64,000 nt of DNA from an uncultured Oscillospiraceae bacterium (lineage in GTDB: Bacteria > Bacillota > Clostridia > Oscillospirales > Oscillospiraceae): NCBI GenBank assembly GCA_934655875.1, contig CAKUHB010000005.1:53538-117537 (forward strand), in the 5' to 3' direction. Of this stretch, positions 17,140-25,406 are shown piece after piece. The notes under the pieces were generated by a model that was not told the origin of the DNA, ran no database searches, and saw nothing but the letters and a program-made list of their open reading frames with translations. Within the stretch, counting starts at the first letter, position 1. Every line of letters starts with the position of its first letter. The position numbers and the translations under genes are program-made.

Positions 17140-18816
17140 TCAGTCCTGCGTCAGCGCAAGGAAATCCTCAAGCATGCGGGAAAGGTCCTTTTGGCTGAGT
17201 GTATCCGTCAGGTGGAGACTTCCGTTTTTCTCGGTCAGAAGGTCGGTGTCATAGGCCCAGCGGACGGCGTCAGCGGCATTGTCGCAGATCGTATCGGCGT
17301 CGGCAAATTGCGAAAGGTCAATCTCCTGTGAGCTCTCCGTATCCAGTCCGAGCTGTACGGCCATCCGATAGAGCGCCTTGACAGCTTCCTCCTTCGTGAC
17401 CGGCTTTTCCGGATCATAGGTCAGAGCAGCAGGGGAGTCCCCGTCTGCGTCTTCTTGCGACCAATGGGCATAGAGCGTCGTATCCTGTGTCAGATGGAGC
17501 GGCTGCTGCGGGTCAACGGGCGTTTCATCGTCCAGATACCAGCCGGAGAATGTGCTGCCCGCAAGCACGGGATCCTGTACGTTCAGGTCCTCCAGCGTCT
17601 GCCCCTGCTCCGGCTCCAGCGTGACAGGCTCCTGTTCGGCATCACCGAGATCAAGCGTCAGCGTGTAGATGGCCGGCTCCAGCGACAGGGAAGTAAAGCC
17701 GTTTGCCTGCGCGGCTGTGACGGCAAGCGTTTGATCGTCACTTGTAAAGCATTCAGAGAAATCGTCCGCGTAGCCAGTCAGAACCGTCTGGCCCTCGCTG
17801 CCGCCGATGCCGATGTGCGACTGCTTGTCAAGGCCGGATGTTCCGATCTTCAGACTGCCGGTCTCATCCAGCCATAGGTTGTTCTGCACGTCCTGCGCGC
17901 GGTTGCCGGTCACGTTGACCGTGCCGAACAGCTCAAGCGTACCGGCGCAGTAGATGCCGCCGCCCGCGATGCTGCGTTCGGAGCTCTTCATCTCGCCGGT
18001 CAGGCGGTTGCCCGCGATGACGCAGCTGTCGATGACGGCCTCGGCATGCTCGGCGATGACAACGCCTGCGCCGTAGCGGCCTTCGTTGTCGATGATATTG
18101 ACATTCGTCAGATAGAGCTGGCTATAGTCGCCCGCACTGACCGCACCCGCGGTCGCGCCGGTCAGACGGCCGCCGGAGAGGACATTCTTCTCACTGGCGG
18201 CAATATAGGCTTCCTGCCACGCAAAGCTGCCGTCGTCAAAGACGAGCGCGCCGTCCTCGTCCACGTAATAGTTGCTGGTCGTCTGTGCGCCGTTGCAGTC
18301 GGTGATTGTGAGGGAAGAGGGCTCTTCGCCTTCATTTCCGACGGCGAGATAGATGATGCAGCCCTCCGCGCCGTCCGCCAGAGAGAGCGTGTGGCCATTC
18401 AGGCAGAGCGTCACCTGCACGCCGCCCTTCGGCACGCACAGCGGCTCTGTAAGCGCCAGATCGTCTGTCAGGTAATAGCACCCGGCTTCCAGTTTTCCGC
18501 CGGTCGTTTCCAGGGGGAGAAATGCCGGCTCTTCGCAGGCGTCTTCCCGGTTGACGGCGTGGATATGCGTTTCGCCATCCTGCGCAGCGGTTTCTTCCGG
18601 CGCAGCTGCGTCTGGCTCCGTGCTGACATCGGTCTGCACGTCGGCAGTATCTGTACTTTCATCGGCGGATGCTTCGGCAGGCGCTTCGTCGGCTGGTGCA
18701 GCTTCCGCTGTGTCAGCGGCTGCCGTATCCTGTGCATCTGCGGCAGCTGCAAAGACGCTGCAAGCCGCGATCAGAAGCGCCAGAATGAGCGCAAGACTGA
18801 TCCATCTCTTCTTCAT
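17140..18816 (-). CDS. Secreted protein with beta-helix-like repeats, InlB-type repeat and degenerate SLH
   Basis: A 558-residue exported protein. A signal peptide (about residues 1-27) is followed by an acidic Ala/Glu/Asp/Thr-rich linker to residue ~85. Residues ~100-330 contain motifs such as LTITDCNGAQ, GAVSAGDYSQLYLTNVNIIDN and AVIDSCVIAGN, like a right-handed parallel beta-helix. A Listeria-Bacteroides InlB repeat follows (STFSGWYLDDETP...TLYAHW). The C-terminal ~100 residues (KPVTKEEAVKALYRMAVQLG) resemble an eroded SLH module. It is probably a surface or adhesion protein. Substrate unknown. It is monocistronic and has an AGGAGG-like site. Confidence 0.8.
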   Translation of the reverse strand: MKKRWISLALILALLIAACSVFAAAADAQDTAAADTAEAAPADEAPAEASADESTDTADVQTDVSTEPDAAAPEETAAQDGETHIHAVNREDACEEPAFLPLETTGGKLEAGCYYLTDDLALTEPLCVPKGGVQVTLCLNGHTLSLADGAEGCIIYLAVGNEGEEPSSLTITDCNGAQTTSNYYVDEDGALVFDDGSFAWQEAYIAASEKNVLSGGRLTGATAGAVSAGDYSQLYLTNVNIIDNEGRYGAGVVIAEHAEAVIDSCVIAGNRLTGEMKSSERSIAGGGIYCAGTLELFGTVNVTGNRAQDVQNNLWLDETGSLKIGTSGLDKQSHIGIGGSEGQTVLTGYADDFSECFTSDDQTLAVTAAQANGFTSLSLEPAIYTLTLDLGDAEQEPVTLEPEQGQTLEDLNVQDPVLAGSTFSGWYLDDETPVDPQQPLHLTQDTTLYAHWSQEDADGDSPAALTYDPEKPVTKEEAVKALYRMAVQLGLDTESSQEIDLSQFADADTICDNAADAVRWAYDTDLLTEKNGSLHLTDTLSQKDLSRMLEDFLALTQD

Positions 18817-19000
18817 GGCTGTTCCTCCTTCTGTGTCTGGAACATTATATTATGTATACCGAAAGTTTAGCATATTTTTCTTCCATATGCAATCAAAATG
18901 GACGAAATTCAAGAAATATTAAGCTTTTCCAGAACGTTTTACAACATATTGAGAGAAAAGCGAAAAGCTGCACAATATCTGGCCCGCTCTGCTTCTCCCG

Positions 19001-19029
19001 TTGACAGCCGAAGCACTTACCGATATAAT
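19001..19029 (+). promoter_or_regulatory. Perfect-consensus sigma-A promoter of the MATE gene
   Basis: TTGACA (19001-19006), 17-base spacer, TATAAT (19024-19029). Both hexamers match consensus exactly. The leader to the ATG at 19065 is about 30 bases. Confidence 0.85.
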
Positions 19030-19064
19030 GCAAATTGCCTGAAAAAAGAAAAGAGGGTCAGACC

Positions 19065-20438
19065 ATGACGCAAAAGAATGAATTTCTCGGCACGGAGCCG
19101 GTCGGGAAGCTGCTTCTGAAGCTGGCGGTACCGACGGTGATCGCGCAGCTTGTAAATATGCTCTATAATATTGTGGACCGTATTTATATCGGTCATATGC
19201 CGCAGACCGGAAGCCTTGCGCTGACTGGCCTTGGCGTGTGTACGCCGATCATTCTGATCGTATCCGCGTTCGCGGCGCTTGTTGCATCCGGCGGCGCGCC
19301 GCGCGCGTCCATCAGCATGGGAAAAGGGGACATGCAGACGGCCGAACGGATGCTGGGCGGCTGCTTTTCCCTACAGATCGGTATATCGGTTCTTCTGACA
19401 GCGGCGCTGCTCATCTGGAACCGCGATCTGCTGCTGGCATTCGGCGCAAGCGAGCAGACCATCGGGTTTGCAACCGACTATATGAGAATCTATGCGCTTG
19501 GCACGGTCTTCGTCCAACTGACGCTCGGCATGAACGCGTTCATCACGGCGCAGGGCTTTGCAAAGCAGGGGATGCTGACGGTATTGATCGGCGCAGTGTG
19601 CAATATCATACTGGATCCGATCCTGATTTTTGCCCTTGACATGGGCGTACAGGGCGCGGCGCTGGCAACAGTCCTTTCGCAGGGCATTTCCTGCACGTGG
19701 GTGCTGCTGTTCCTGTTTGGCAAAAAGAGCATTCTGAAGCTGCGCGCGAGGAATTTCCTCCAGAGCCCGCGGCTCATTCTGCCGTGCGTCGCGCTTGGCA
19801 CGGCGACGTTTATCATGCAGGCGAGCGAAAGCGTGATCTCCGTCTGCTTCAATTCCTCGCTGGCCAGATTCGGCGGCGACATTGCGGTCGGCGCCATGAC
19901 GATCCTTTCGAGTGTCATGCAGTTTGCGCTTCTGCCGCTGCAGGGCATTTCGCAGGGCGCGCAGCCGATCCTGAGCTATAACTTCGGCGCAAAGAATGTC
20001 GAGCGCGTCAAAAAGACGTATCGCGTGCTGCTCGTGACGTGCCTGAGCTATTCTGCGCTCATCTGGGCATTTGTGATGGGCTTCCCGCGCGTATTCGCGG
20101 GGATCTTTACGCCGGACGAAGCGCTTCTCGCGTTTACCAGCCGCGCACTGCGGATCTACTGCGCGGTGCTGCTCCTGTTCGGCATTCAGATCGCCTGCCA
20201 GATGACGTTTGTCTCGATCGGCAACGCGGTCTGCTCGATCATCGTCGCGGTCACGCGCAAGTTCATCCTGCTCATCCCGCTCATCTATCTTATGCCGACG
20301 CTGGTTTCCGACAAGACCATGGGTGTCTATCTGGCCGAGCCGGTCGCGGATGCACTGGCTGTCACGTTTACGGCTGTCCTGTTTTTCTTCCAGTTCCGCA
20401 AGGCCATGCGAAAGCTGGAAGCGGAGCGAGCTGCATAA
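19065..20438 (+). CDS. MATE family multidrug/metabolite exporter
   Basis: A 457-residue membrane protein with about twelve hydrophobic segments. The N-terminal PVGKLLLKLAVPTVIAQL and NMLYNIVDRIYIGHMP are typical of bacterial MATE transporters of the NorM/DinF type, and the second half repeats the pattern at GISQGAQPILSYNFGAK. Such proteins export cationic compounds in exchange for Na+ or H+. I chose ATG 19065 (GAGGGTCAGACC upstream) over a TTG ten codons earlier. The gene has a consensus promoter and its own terminator. The substrate cannot be read from sequence. Confidence 0.92.
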   Translation: MTQKNEFLGTEPVGKLLLKLAVPTVIAQLVNMLYNIVDRIYIGHMPQTGSLALTGLGVCTPIILIVSAFAALVASGGAPRASISMGKGDMQTAERMLGGCFSLQIGISVLLTAALLIWNRDLLLAFGASEQTIGFATDYMRIYALGTVFVQLTLGMNAFITAQGFAKQGMLTVLIGAVCNIILDPILIFALDMGVQGAALATVLSQGISCTWVLLFLFGKKSILKLRARNFLQSPRLILPCVALGTATFIMQASESVISVCFNSSLARFGGDIAVGAMTILSSVMQFALLPLQGISQGAQPILSYNFGAKNVERVKKTYRVLLVTCLSYSALIWAFVMGFPRVFAGIFTPDEALLAFTSRALRIYCAVLLLFGIQIACQMTFVSIGNAVCSIIVAVTRKFILLIPLIYLMPTLVSDKTMGVYLAEPVADALAVTFTAVLFFFQFRKAMRKLEAERAA

Positions 20439-20439
20439 G

Positions 20440-20470
20440 AAAAAAGCCGCTGCAGCGCAGCGGCTTTTTT
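20440..20470. terminator. Bidirectional terminator between convergent genes
   Basis: Perfect 14-base arms (20440-20453 and 20457-20470) with A6 on one side and T6 on the other, so it serves both the MATE gene and the convergent PLP enzyme gene whose stop is at 20472. Confidence 0.92.
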
Positions 20471-20471
20471 G

Positions 20472-21566
20472 TCAGTGATCGGATTTCAGTCCCGCGCCGC
20501 ACATGGTGATGAGCGTATCCGGCGTTTTGCCGTAAATGCGGCAGTATTCCAGATATGCGGCATAGTTGGCGGCTGTTGTATGCTCACAATAGACACCGCG
20601 GCGTGCAAGCGCTGCGCGGGCGTCCAGAATGGTGTCCTCCGGCGCGTGGACAAAGCGGACGTCGTGCTTTTTTGCAAGCGCCAGAATTTCATGACCGCGC
20701 ATGGGCTTGCCGATGGCAATGCCCTCAGCAACAGTCGGCGTTGGCGTCACTGCGGCAGGCTCCAACGCGCCGGTTGCCGCGGCGCGCAGAAGCGGGTCGC
20801 AGTTCTGGCTCTGTAGGGCGATGATCTGCGGGAAGCGGTCAATCACGCCGCTTTTCAGCAGATGCTCCAGCGCGTATACTGCGCCGAGGAACAGCGTCCC
20901 GTTGCCGACGGGGATCACCAGATGCGCCGGGATCCTGCCAAGCTGCTCATAGACCTCGTAGACATAGGTCTTTGTACCCTCATAGAAAAACGGGTTATAG
21001 ACGTGGTTTGCGTAATAGACGCCTTCCTGCTCGACCTTTGCGCGGCAGACATCGGCGCAGTGGTCGCGCGTGCCGGGGACAACGGTGCAGACTGCGCCGT
21101 GTGCGCGGATCATGTCGATCTTCTTGGGGCTTGTGCCCTCCGGCACGAAGATCTCGCAGGCGATGCCGGCCTTGGCGCAGTAGGCTGCGACCGCGTTGCC
21201 TGCGTTGCCGCTCGAATCCTGTACGACCTTCTCGACGCCGATCGACCTGCAATGCGCGATCAAGGCGGCTGCGCCGCGATCCTTGAAGGAGAGCGTCGGC
21301 ATGAAATAATCCATTTTGAGAAGAACATCGTCATCCAGCCGGACGACCGGCGTCATACCTTCGCCCATCGTGACGCCGCGCCAGCTCTCATCCTCCAGCG
21401 CCATGAATTTCCGGTAGCGGAACAGGCTCCATTCACTCGTGTCGATGGCAGAGCGCTCGAATTTCGGCGGTTCGTATGCCAGCTTCCACAGGCCGCCGCA
21501 GGCGCAGTGCGCGCTTCTCGTGGATGTCGGTTCCTGATGGCCGCATTTGGTGCAGATATATTCCAT
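20472..21566 (-). CDS. Threonine-synthase-like PLP-dependent enzyme
   Basis: A 364-residue fold-type II PLP enzyme. An N-terminal zinc-ribbon-like segment (CTKCGHQEP and CACGG) precedes the catalytic core. The PLP lysine is in PTLSFKDRGAA, the phosphate loop is probably VIPVGNGTLFLG, and QDSSGNAGNAVAAY binds the substrate carboxylate. This architecture matches threonine synthase and its relatives, which act on O-phosphohomoserine or other beta/gamma-substituted amino acids. No threonine pathway genes are nearby, and the partner is a YheO-type regulator, so a different substrate is possible. It lies 48 bases after the regulator and shares its transcript. Confidence 0.8.
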   Translation of the reverse strand: MEYICTKCGHQEPTSTRSAHCACGGLWKLAYEPPKFERSAIDTSEWSLFRYRKFMALEDESWRGVTMGEGMTPVVRLDDDVLLKMDYFMPTLSFKDRGAAALIAHCRSIGVEKVVQDSSGNAGNAVAAYCAKAGIACEIFVPEGTSPKKIDMIRAHGAVCTVVPGTRDHCADVCRAKVEQEGVYYANHVYNPFFYEGTKTYVYEVYEQLGRIPAHLVIPVGNGTLFLGAVYALEHLLKSGVIDRFPQIIALQSQNCDPLLRAAATGALEPAAVTPTPTVAEGIAIGKPMRGHEILALAKKHDVRFVHAPEDTILDARAALARRGVYCEHTTAANYAAYLEYCRIYGKTPDTLITMCGAGLKSDH

Positions 21567-21614
21567 AGATGCTTCCTCCTTATGTTCTGCCGCGGACGGA
21601 TCTGCCGCAGCTTT

Positions 21615-22265
21615 TTATCCGCGCTTTCCGCGGACTTCGTCCAGATAGCTGTAGATCGTGACCTTGCCGACGCCGAGCTTTTCCGCGGCGCGCTCCACGC
21701 TGCCCTTCATCAGGAAAAGTCCCTTCTCGTCCATAAACCGGATCCGCCGGATCCGCTCGTCACGGCTTAAATTCTTCGCGTCGCAGTCCGCCAGGATCTT
21801 GTCCATCAGATTCTCGATCATAACGGACACATGCGAGGGAGCGGGCGCTGCTTCCGTCTCTGTTTTTCCGGTGCTTTGCGGGGCGGCAGGCAGGAAGGAC
21901 TGCAAAAATGCGATTTGCTCCGTCACCCTTGTCGTGTCCAGATTGATGCACAGCGCGCCCGTCAGATGGCCGTCGGCGTCCTTGATGAGCAGGGAGGATG
22001 AACGGATCCGCTTGCCGTTCGGCGCAGTAAAATAATAGTTTGCAACAAAATCCTCCTTCAGTTCGTCGGACAAAATGACCTGCCGCACGAGCTGGTCAAA
22101 GCTGTCGCCGACCTTGCGGCCGGTAACGGAAGGGTTTTCCACATATACAACCGAATGCGCGGGGCAGTCCAGATCGTGCAGCACGACCTCACAGTCGGCG
22201 CCGAACGTCTGCACCAGCAGCTGCGCAATGGGAACATAAGGCATGAGTGCGGGTTTGACCGGCAT
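21615..22265 (-). CDS. YheO-like PAS/HTH transcriptional regulator
   Basis: A 216-residue regulator with a YheO-like PAS domain (roughly residues 8-115, with CEVVLHDLDCPAHSVVYVENP and SSSLLIKDADGHLTGALCIN) and a C-terminal helix-turn-helix (GSVERAAEKLGVGKVTIYSYL). Two ATGs are close together; the first (22271) touches the AGGAGG, so I chose the second (22265), spaced seven bases from it. Members of this group, such as DauR, respond to amino acids. Here it heads an operon with a PLP enzyme, so amino-acid sensing is a fair inference. A dyad in its own promoter suggests autoregulation. Confidence 0.85.
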   Translation of the reverse strand: MPVKPALMPYVPIAQLLVQTFGADCEVVLHDLDCPAHSVVYVENPSVTGRKVGDSFDQLVRQVILSDELKEDFVANYYFTAPNGKRIRSSSLLIKDADGHLTGALCINLDTTRVTEQIAFLQSFLPAAPQSTGKTETEAAPAPSHVSVMIENLMDKILADCDAKNLSRDERIRRIRFMDEKGLFLMKGSVERAAEKLGVGKVTIYSYLDEVRGKRG

Positions 22266-22293
22266 GTTCATTCCTCCTTTTGATTCTGCAATC

Positions 22294-22322
22294 AGTATAT
22301 AGAATATTTTCTACGATGTCAA
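22294..22322 (-). promoter_or_regulatory. Sigma-A promoter with internal dyad for the YheO-type regulator
   Basis: Minus-strand TTGACA (22317-22322), 17 bases, TATACT (22294-22299). The spacer contains TAGAA-AATA-TTCTA (22300-22313), a perfect 5+5 inverted repeat that could be an operator. Confidence 0.75.
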
Positions 22323-22380
22323 GCTGCGGACATATAAAAAATTATTCCAAGAAGAATGGGCGAGGGACTGTCAGTTTTTC

Positions 22381-22409
22381 TTGATTTTTGTTATCTGACA
22401 TGTTATACT
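22381..22409 (+). promoter_or_regulatory. Sigma-A promoter of glpP
   Basis: TTGATT (22381-22386), 17 bases, TATACT (22404-22409). Transcription would start near 22416, about 120 bases before the glpP start codon. Confidence 0.7.
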
Positions 22410-22443
22410 TTCTATGGAAAAAGAATATCTGCCCGGAGTGATG

Positions 22444-22495
22444 GAGCATGGGACAAGCGGACGAATCGTGCCGCCTGTTTGCTGTGCTCTTTTTT
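22444..22495 (+). promoter_or_regulatory. Terminator-like hairpin in the glpP leader (candidate attenuator)
   Basis: GAGCA (22444-22448) pairs with TGCTC (22485-22489). Inside, ACAAGCGG pairs with CCGCCTGT with one mismatch. Six T residues follow at 22490-22495. The structure lies between the promoter and the glpP coding start, where an antiterminator protein could act. GlpP-family proteins are known to prevent termination in glp leaders; action on this site is inference. Confidence 0.5.
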
Positions 22496-22538
22496 GCATC
22501 TGAAAAAAGCCAGAATTTGGAGAAAGGCGGAACTGAAT

Positions 22539-23102
22539 TTGGAACAGCGACTTTATGAAGCCCTACAGCGCAACCCCATCATTGCTGCTGTGCGCGACGA
22601 CGAGGGGCTGACGCAGTGCCTGCGCACTGATATCCAGACCGTATTTGTGCTTTACGGTGACATCTGCAATATTCCCGAGATCATCCGGCAGATCAAGGAC
22701 GCCGGAAAGATTGCCATTGTCCACGCCGATCTGATCGGCGGACTGGCTACGAAGGAGATCTCCGTCGACTTTCTCCGCCGCAGCACGCAGGCGGACGGTG
22801 TGATCTCCACCCGCACGAATATGGTTCAGCGGGCAAAGGAACTGAACATGATCGCGATTCTGCGCGTATTCCTGATCGACTCCATGGCGCTTGACGCGGC
22901 GCTGAACGCGAAGAATCTCAAGCCGGACGCTATTGATATCCTGCCCGGCCTGATGCCGTCGATGCTGCGCAAGGTGCGGCAGCTGACGGGACTGCCGATC
23001 CTGACCGGCGGACTTATCACAGAAAAGAAAGAGGTCATGCAGGCGCTTGAAGCAGGCGCACTCGCTATTTCCAGCACAGCTCCCGCCGTCTGGCGGATGT
23101 GA
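22539..23102 (+). CDS. glpP: Glycerol uptake operon antiterminator GlpP
   Basis: A 187-residue TIM-barrel-like RNA-binding regulator. The start is TTG 22539 (MEQRLYEALQRNPIIAAVRD) eight bases after AAAGGCGG; the longer reading frame upstream covers the leader hairpin. Family motifs include VHADLIGGLATKEISVDFL, DGVISTRTNMV, DAIDILPGLMP and LPILTGGLI. In Bacillus GlpP with glycerol-3-phosphate prevents termination in leaders of glp genes. It heads the glycerol cluster and is followed after 13 bases by a TetR-type regulator, so both controls are transcribed together. Confidence 0.92.
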   Translation: MEQRLYEALQRNPIIAAVRDDEGLTQCLRTDIQTVFVLYGDICNIPEIIRQIKDAGKIAIVHADLIGGLATKEISVDFLRRSTQADGVISTRTNMVQRAKELNMIAILRVFLIDSMALDAALNAKNLKPDAIDILPGLMPSMLRKVRQLTGLPILTGGLITEKKEVMQALEAGALAISSTAPAVWRM

Positions 23103-23115
23103 GGAGGAACGCGGC

Positions 23116-23637
23116 ATGTGTACCGATACGAAAGGCAGGATCGCCGAAGCCGTTGCGCAGATGCTGCAAACGAGACCGGTCTGCAAAATTACGGTACAGA
23201 GCGTGATGGAACAGACACAGATGAAGCGGCAGAGCTTCTATTATCATTATCAGGATATTTACAGCGTGCTGGAATGGATCGTGGAAACGGAGCTGTGCAC
23301 GCCGCTGCGGTTCGACGATACGCAGACGCCCAACGAATGGTGCATGCAGGCGCTGACGCTGCTGCGGGAAAAGCAGACGCTGCTGCGCAAGATCTCGCAG
23401 GCGCTCGGTCAGGAGACGATGTACCGGATCACGGGGAAGCTTATCCGCCCGCAGCTTGCCCGGCTCCTGCCGGAGCCTGAATCGGTGGACAGCGCGACGC
23501 ACGCGCTTGCACTGGACATGCTCTGTCAGGCTGTGTTCTGCACCATCGACAGTCTCGTTACGCGCCGGATGCCACTCGACGTGGAAGCATGCATGCAAAA
23601 GCTTCAGGCACTGTTTCTGACGGTGCGGCAGGTTTAA
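23116..23637 (+). CDS. TetR-type regulator (DhaS-like)
   Basis: A 173-residue protein. The N-terminal helix-turn-helix (KGRIAEAVAQMLQTRPVCKI then VQSVMEQTQMKRQSFYYHY) is a TetR-type DNA-binding domain, and the remainder resembles the C-terminal domain seen in dihydroxyacetone-kinase regulators. GAGGAGG precedes the ATG at 23116. It lies between glpP and glpK in the same direction, so a role in glycerol or dihydroxyacetone response is likely. Its ligand is unknown. A short CATAG-aatg-CTATG dyad 25 bases after the gene (23662-23675) is a possible operator. Confidence 0.8.
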   Translation: MCTDTKGRIAEAVAQMLQTRPVCKITVQSVMEQTQMKRQSFYYHYQDIYSVLEWIVETELCTPLRFDDTQTPNEWCMQALTLLREKQTLLRKISQALGQETMYRITGKLIRPQLARLLPEPESVDSATHALALDMLCQAVFCTIDSLVTRRMPLDVEACMQKLQALFLTVRQV

Positions 23638-23747
23638 GCTATTCTATTTTCAGGTTTTGTGCATAGAATGCTATGTGCATATGTGCCATAAAACAATCGA
23701 TGAGGAATATTTTTTTGTTAATTTTGACATTTTACTAAGCTTGTCTA

Positions 23748-23776
23748 ATGACGAAACGAGGGCTTTCCTGTATACT
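23748..23776 (+). promoter_or_regulatory. Possible promoter of glpK
   Basis: ATGACG (23748-23753), 17 bases, TATACT (23771-23776), with TG just before the -10. The leader of about 60 bases has no terminator-like hairpin. Confidence 0.45.
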
Positions 23777-23843
23777 GTTATTTGAAGATACCACCATAGA
23801 GTGATCCATTTTAATCTGTAAGAAAGAAAAGGAGGACGTATTC

Positions 23844-25340
23844 ATGGCAAAATACATCATGGCCCTGGACGCCGGCACGACTTCCAATCGCTGTATTCTC
23901 TTCAATGAGAGCGGCGAAATGTGCAGCGTCTCGCAGCGCGAATTCCCCCAATACTTTCCGAAGCCCGGCTGGGTCGAGCATGACGCAAATGAGATCTGGG
24001 CTACGCAGCTTGGCGTAGCCGTCGAAGCCATGCAGAAGATCGGCGCGACTGCTGCCGACATTGCTGCTATCGGCATCACCAACCAGCGCGAGACCGCCAT
24101 CGTCTGGGACAAAGTCACAGGCGAACCCATTTACCACGCCATCGTCTGGCAGTGCCGCCGCACGAGCGAATACTGCGACAGCCTGAAGGCCAAGGGCCTG
24201 ACGGACAGCTTCCGTGCCAAGACCGGTCTTGTCATCGACGCCTATTTCTCCGGCACGAAGGTGCATTGGCTGCTTGAAAATGTTCCCGGCGCACGCGAGC
24301 GTGCGGAGCGCGGCGAGCTTCTGTTCGGCACGGTCGAAACGTGGCTCATCTGGAAGCTGACAGGCGGCAAGGTGCATGTCACCGACTATTCCAACGCATC
24401 CCGCACGATGCTCTTCAACATCAACACGCTTCAGTGGGACGATGAGATCCTGAAGGAGCTGAACATCCCCAGATGCATGCTCCCGACGCCGATGCCGTCC
24501 AGCTGCATCTACGGAGAGACGGATCCGGCGCTGCTCGGCGGCCCAATCAAAATTGCGGGCGCTGCGGGCGACCAGCAGTCGGCGCTGTTCGGCCAGGCAT
24601 GCTATCATCCCGGCGAAGCCAAGAACACCTATGGCACCGGCGCATTCCTGCTGATGAACACCGGAGAAAAGCCCGTCTTCTCCAAGAATGGTCTTGTCAC
24701 CACCATCGCATGGGGCCTGAACGGCAAGGTCGAATACGCGCTCGAAGGTTCTGTTTTCGTTGCGGGCGCTGCGATCCAGTGGCTGCGCGACGAGCTGAAG
24801 ATCATCGAGTCCGCGCCTGACTCCGAATATTATGCAGGCAAGGTCAAGGACACCAACGGCTGCTACGTCGTGCCGGCGTTCACCGGTCTCGGCGCACCGC
24901 ATTGGGATCAATATGCGCGCGGCACCATCGTCGGCATCACCCGCGGCGTCAATAAGAACCACATCATCCGCGCCACGATGGAGTCTCTTGCCTATCAGGT
25001 CAACGATATTCTCGTTGCCATGCAGGCCGATTCCGGCATCAAGCTGGCAGCGCTGAACGTCGACGGCGGCGCTTCTGCCAACAACCTGCTGATGCAGATG
25101 CAGTCCGATATTTCCGGTGCCCCGGTTCAGCGTCCGACCTGTGTTGAGACGACCGCGATGGGCGCTGCATATCTGGCAGGTCTTGCCGTCGGCTATTGGG
25201 CCAGTAAGGAGGACGTCGTCCGCAACCGCGCCATTGACCGTGTCTTCCACCCGGAGATCACCGCGGAAGAGCGCGCAGCCAAGGTAAAGGGTTGGAACAA
25301 GGCTGTCAAGTGCGCTTACGGCTGGGCGAAGGACGAATAA
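23844..25340 (+). CDS. glpK: Glycerol kinase
   Basis: A 498-residue FGGY-family kinase that phosphorylates glycerol to sn-glycerol-3-phosphate. N-terminal DAGTTSNRCILF binds phosphate, ITNQRETAIVWDKVTGEP and VWQCRRTSEYC line the glycerol site, and GTGAFLLMNTG plus NVDGGASANNLLMQ form the ATP region. AAAGGAGG precedes the ATG. In many Firmicutes a histidine in a YHFFG-like motif is phosphorylated by HPr; here that position reads PALLGGPIKIAG without histidine, so PTS activation appears lost. Followed by glpF after 66 bases. Confidence 0.97.
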   Translation: MAKYIMALDAGTTSNRCILFNESGEMCSVSQREFPQYFPKPGWVEHDANEIWATQLGVAVEAMQKIGATAADIAAIGITNQRETAIVWDKVTGEPIYHAIVWQCRRTSEYCDSLKAKGLTDSFRAKTGLVIDAYFSGTKVHWLLENVPGARERAERGELLFGTVETWLIWKLTGGKVHVTDYSNASRTMLFNINTLQWDDEILKELNIPRCMLPTPMPSSCIYGETDPALLGGPIKIAGAAGDQQSALFGQACYHPGEAKNTYGTGAFLLMNTGEKPVFSKNGLVTTIAWGLNGKVEYALEGSVFVAGAAIQWLRDELKIIESAPDSEYYAGKVKDTNGCYVVPAFTGLGAPHWDQYARGTIVGITRGVNKNHIIRATMESLAYQVNDILVAMQADSGIKLAALNVDGGASANNLLMQMQSDISGAPVQRPTCVETTAMGAAYLAGLAVGYWASKEDVVRNRAIDRVFHPEITAEERAAKVKGWNKAVKCAYGWAKDE

Positions 25341-25406
25341 AAAACAAGTTCAGGAGAAGGAAACGGAAAACAACTAAATAGTGATGCATGACAGGGAGGA
25401 ATATTC

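Noticed and set aside
23662..23675. CATAG/CTATG dyad as a terminator for the TetR-type gene
   Set aside because: Only five base pairs and no T-run, so not a terminator; kept only as a weak operator candidate in the gene entry.
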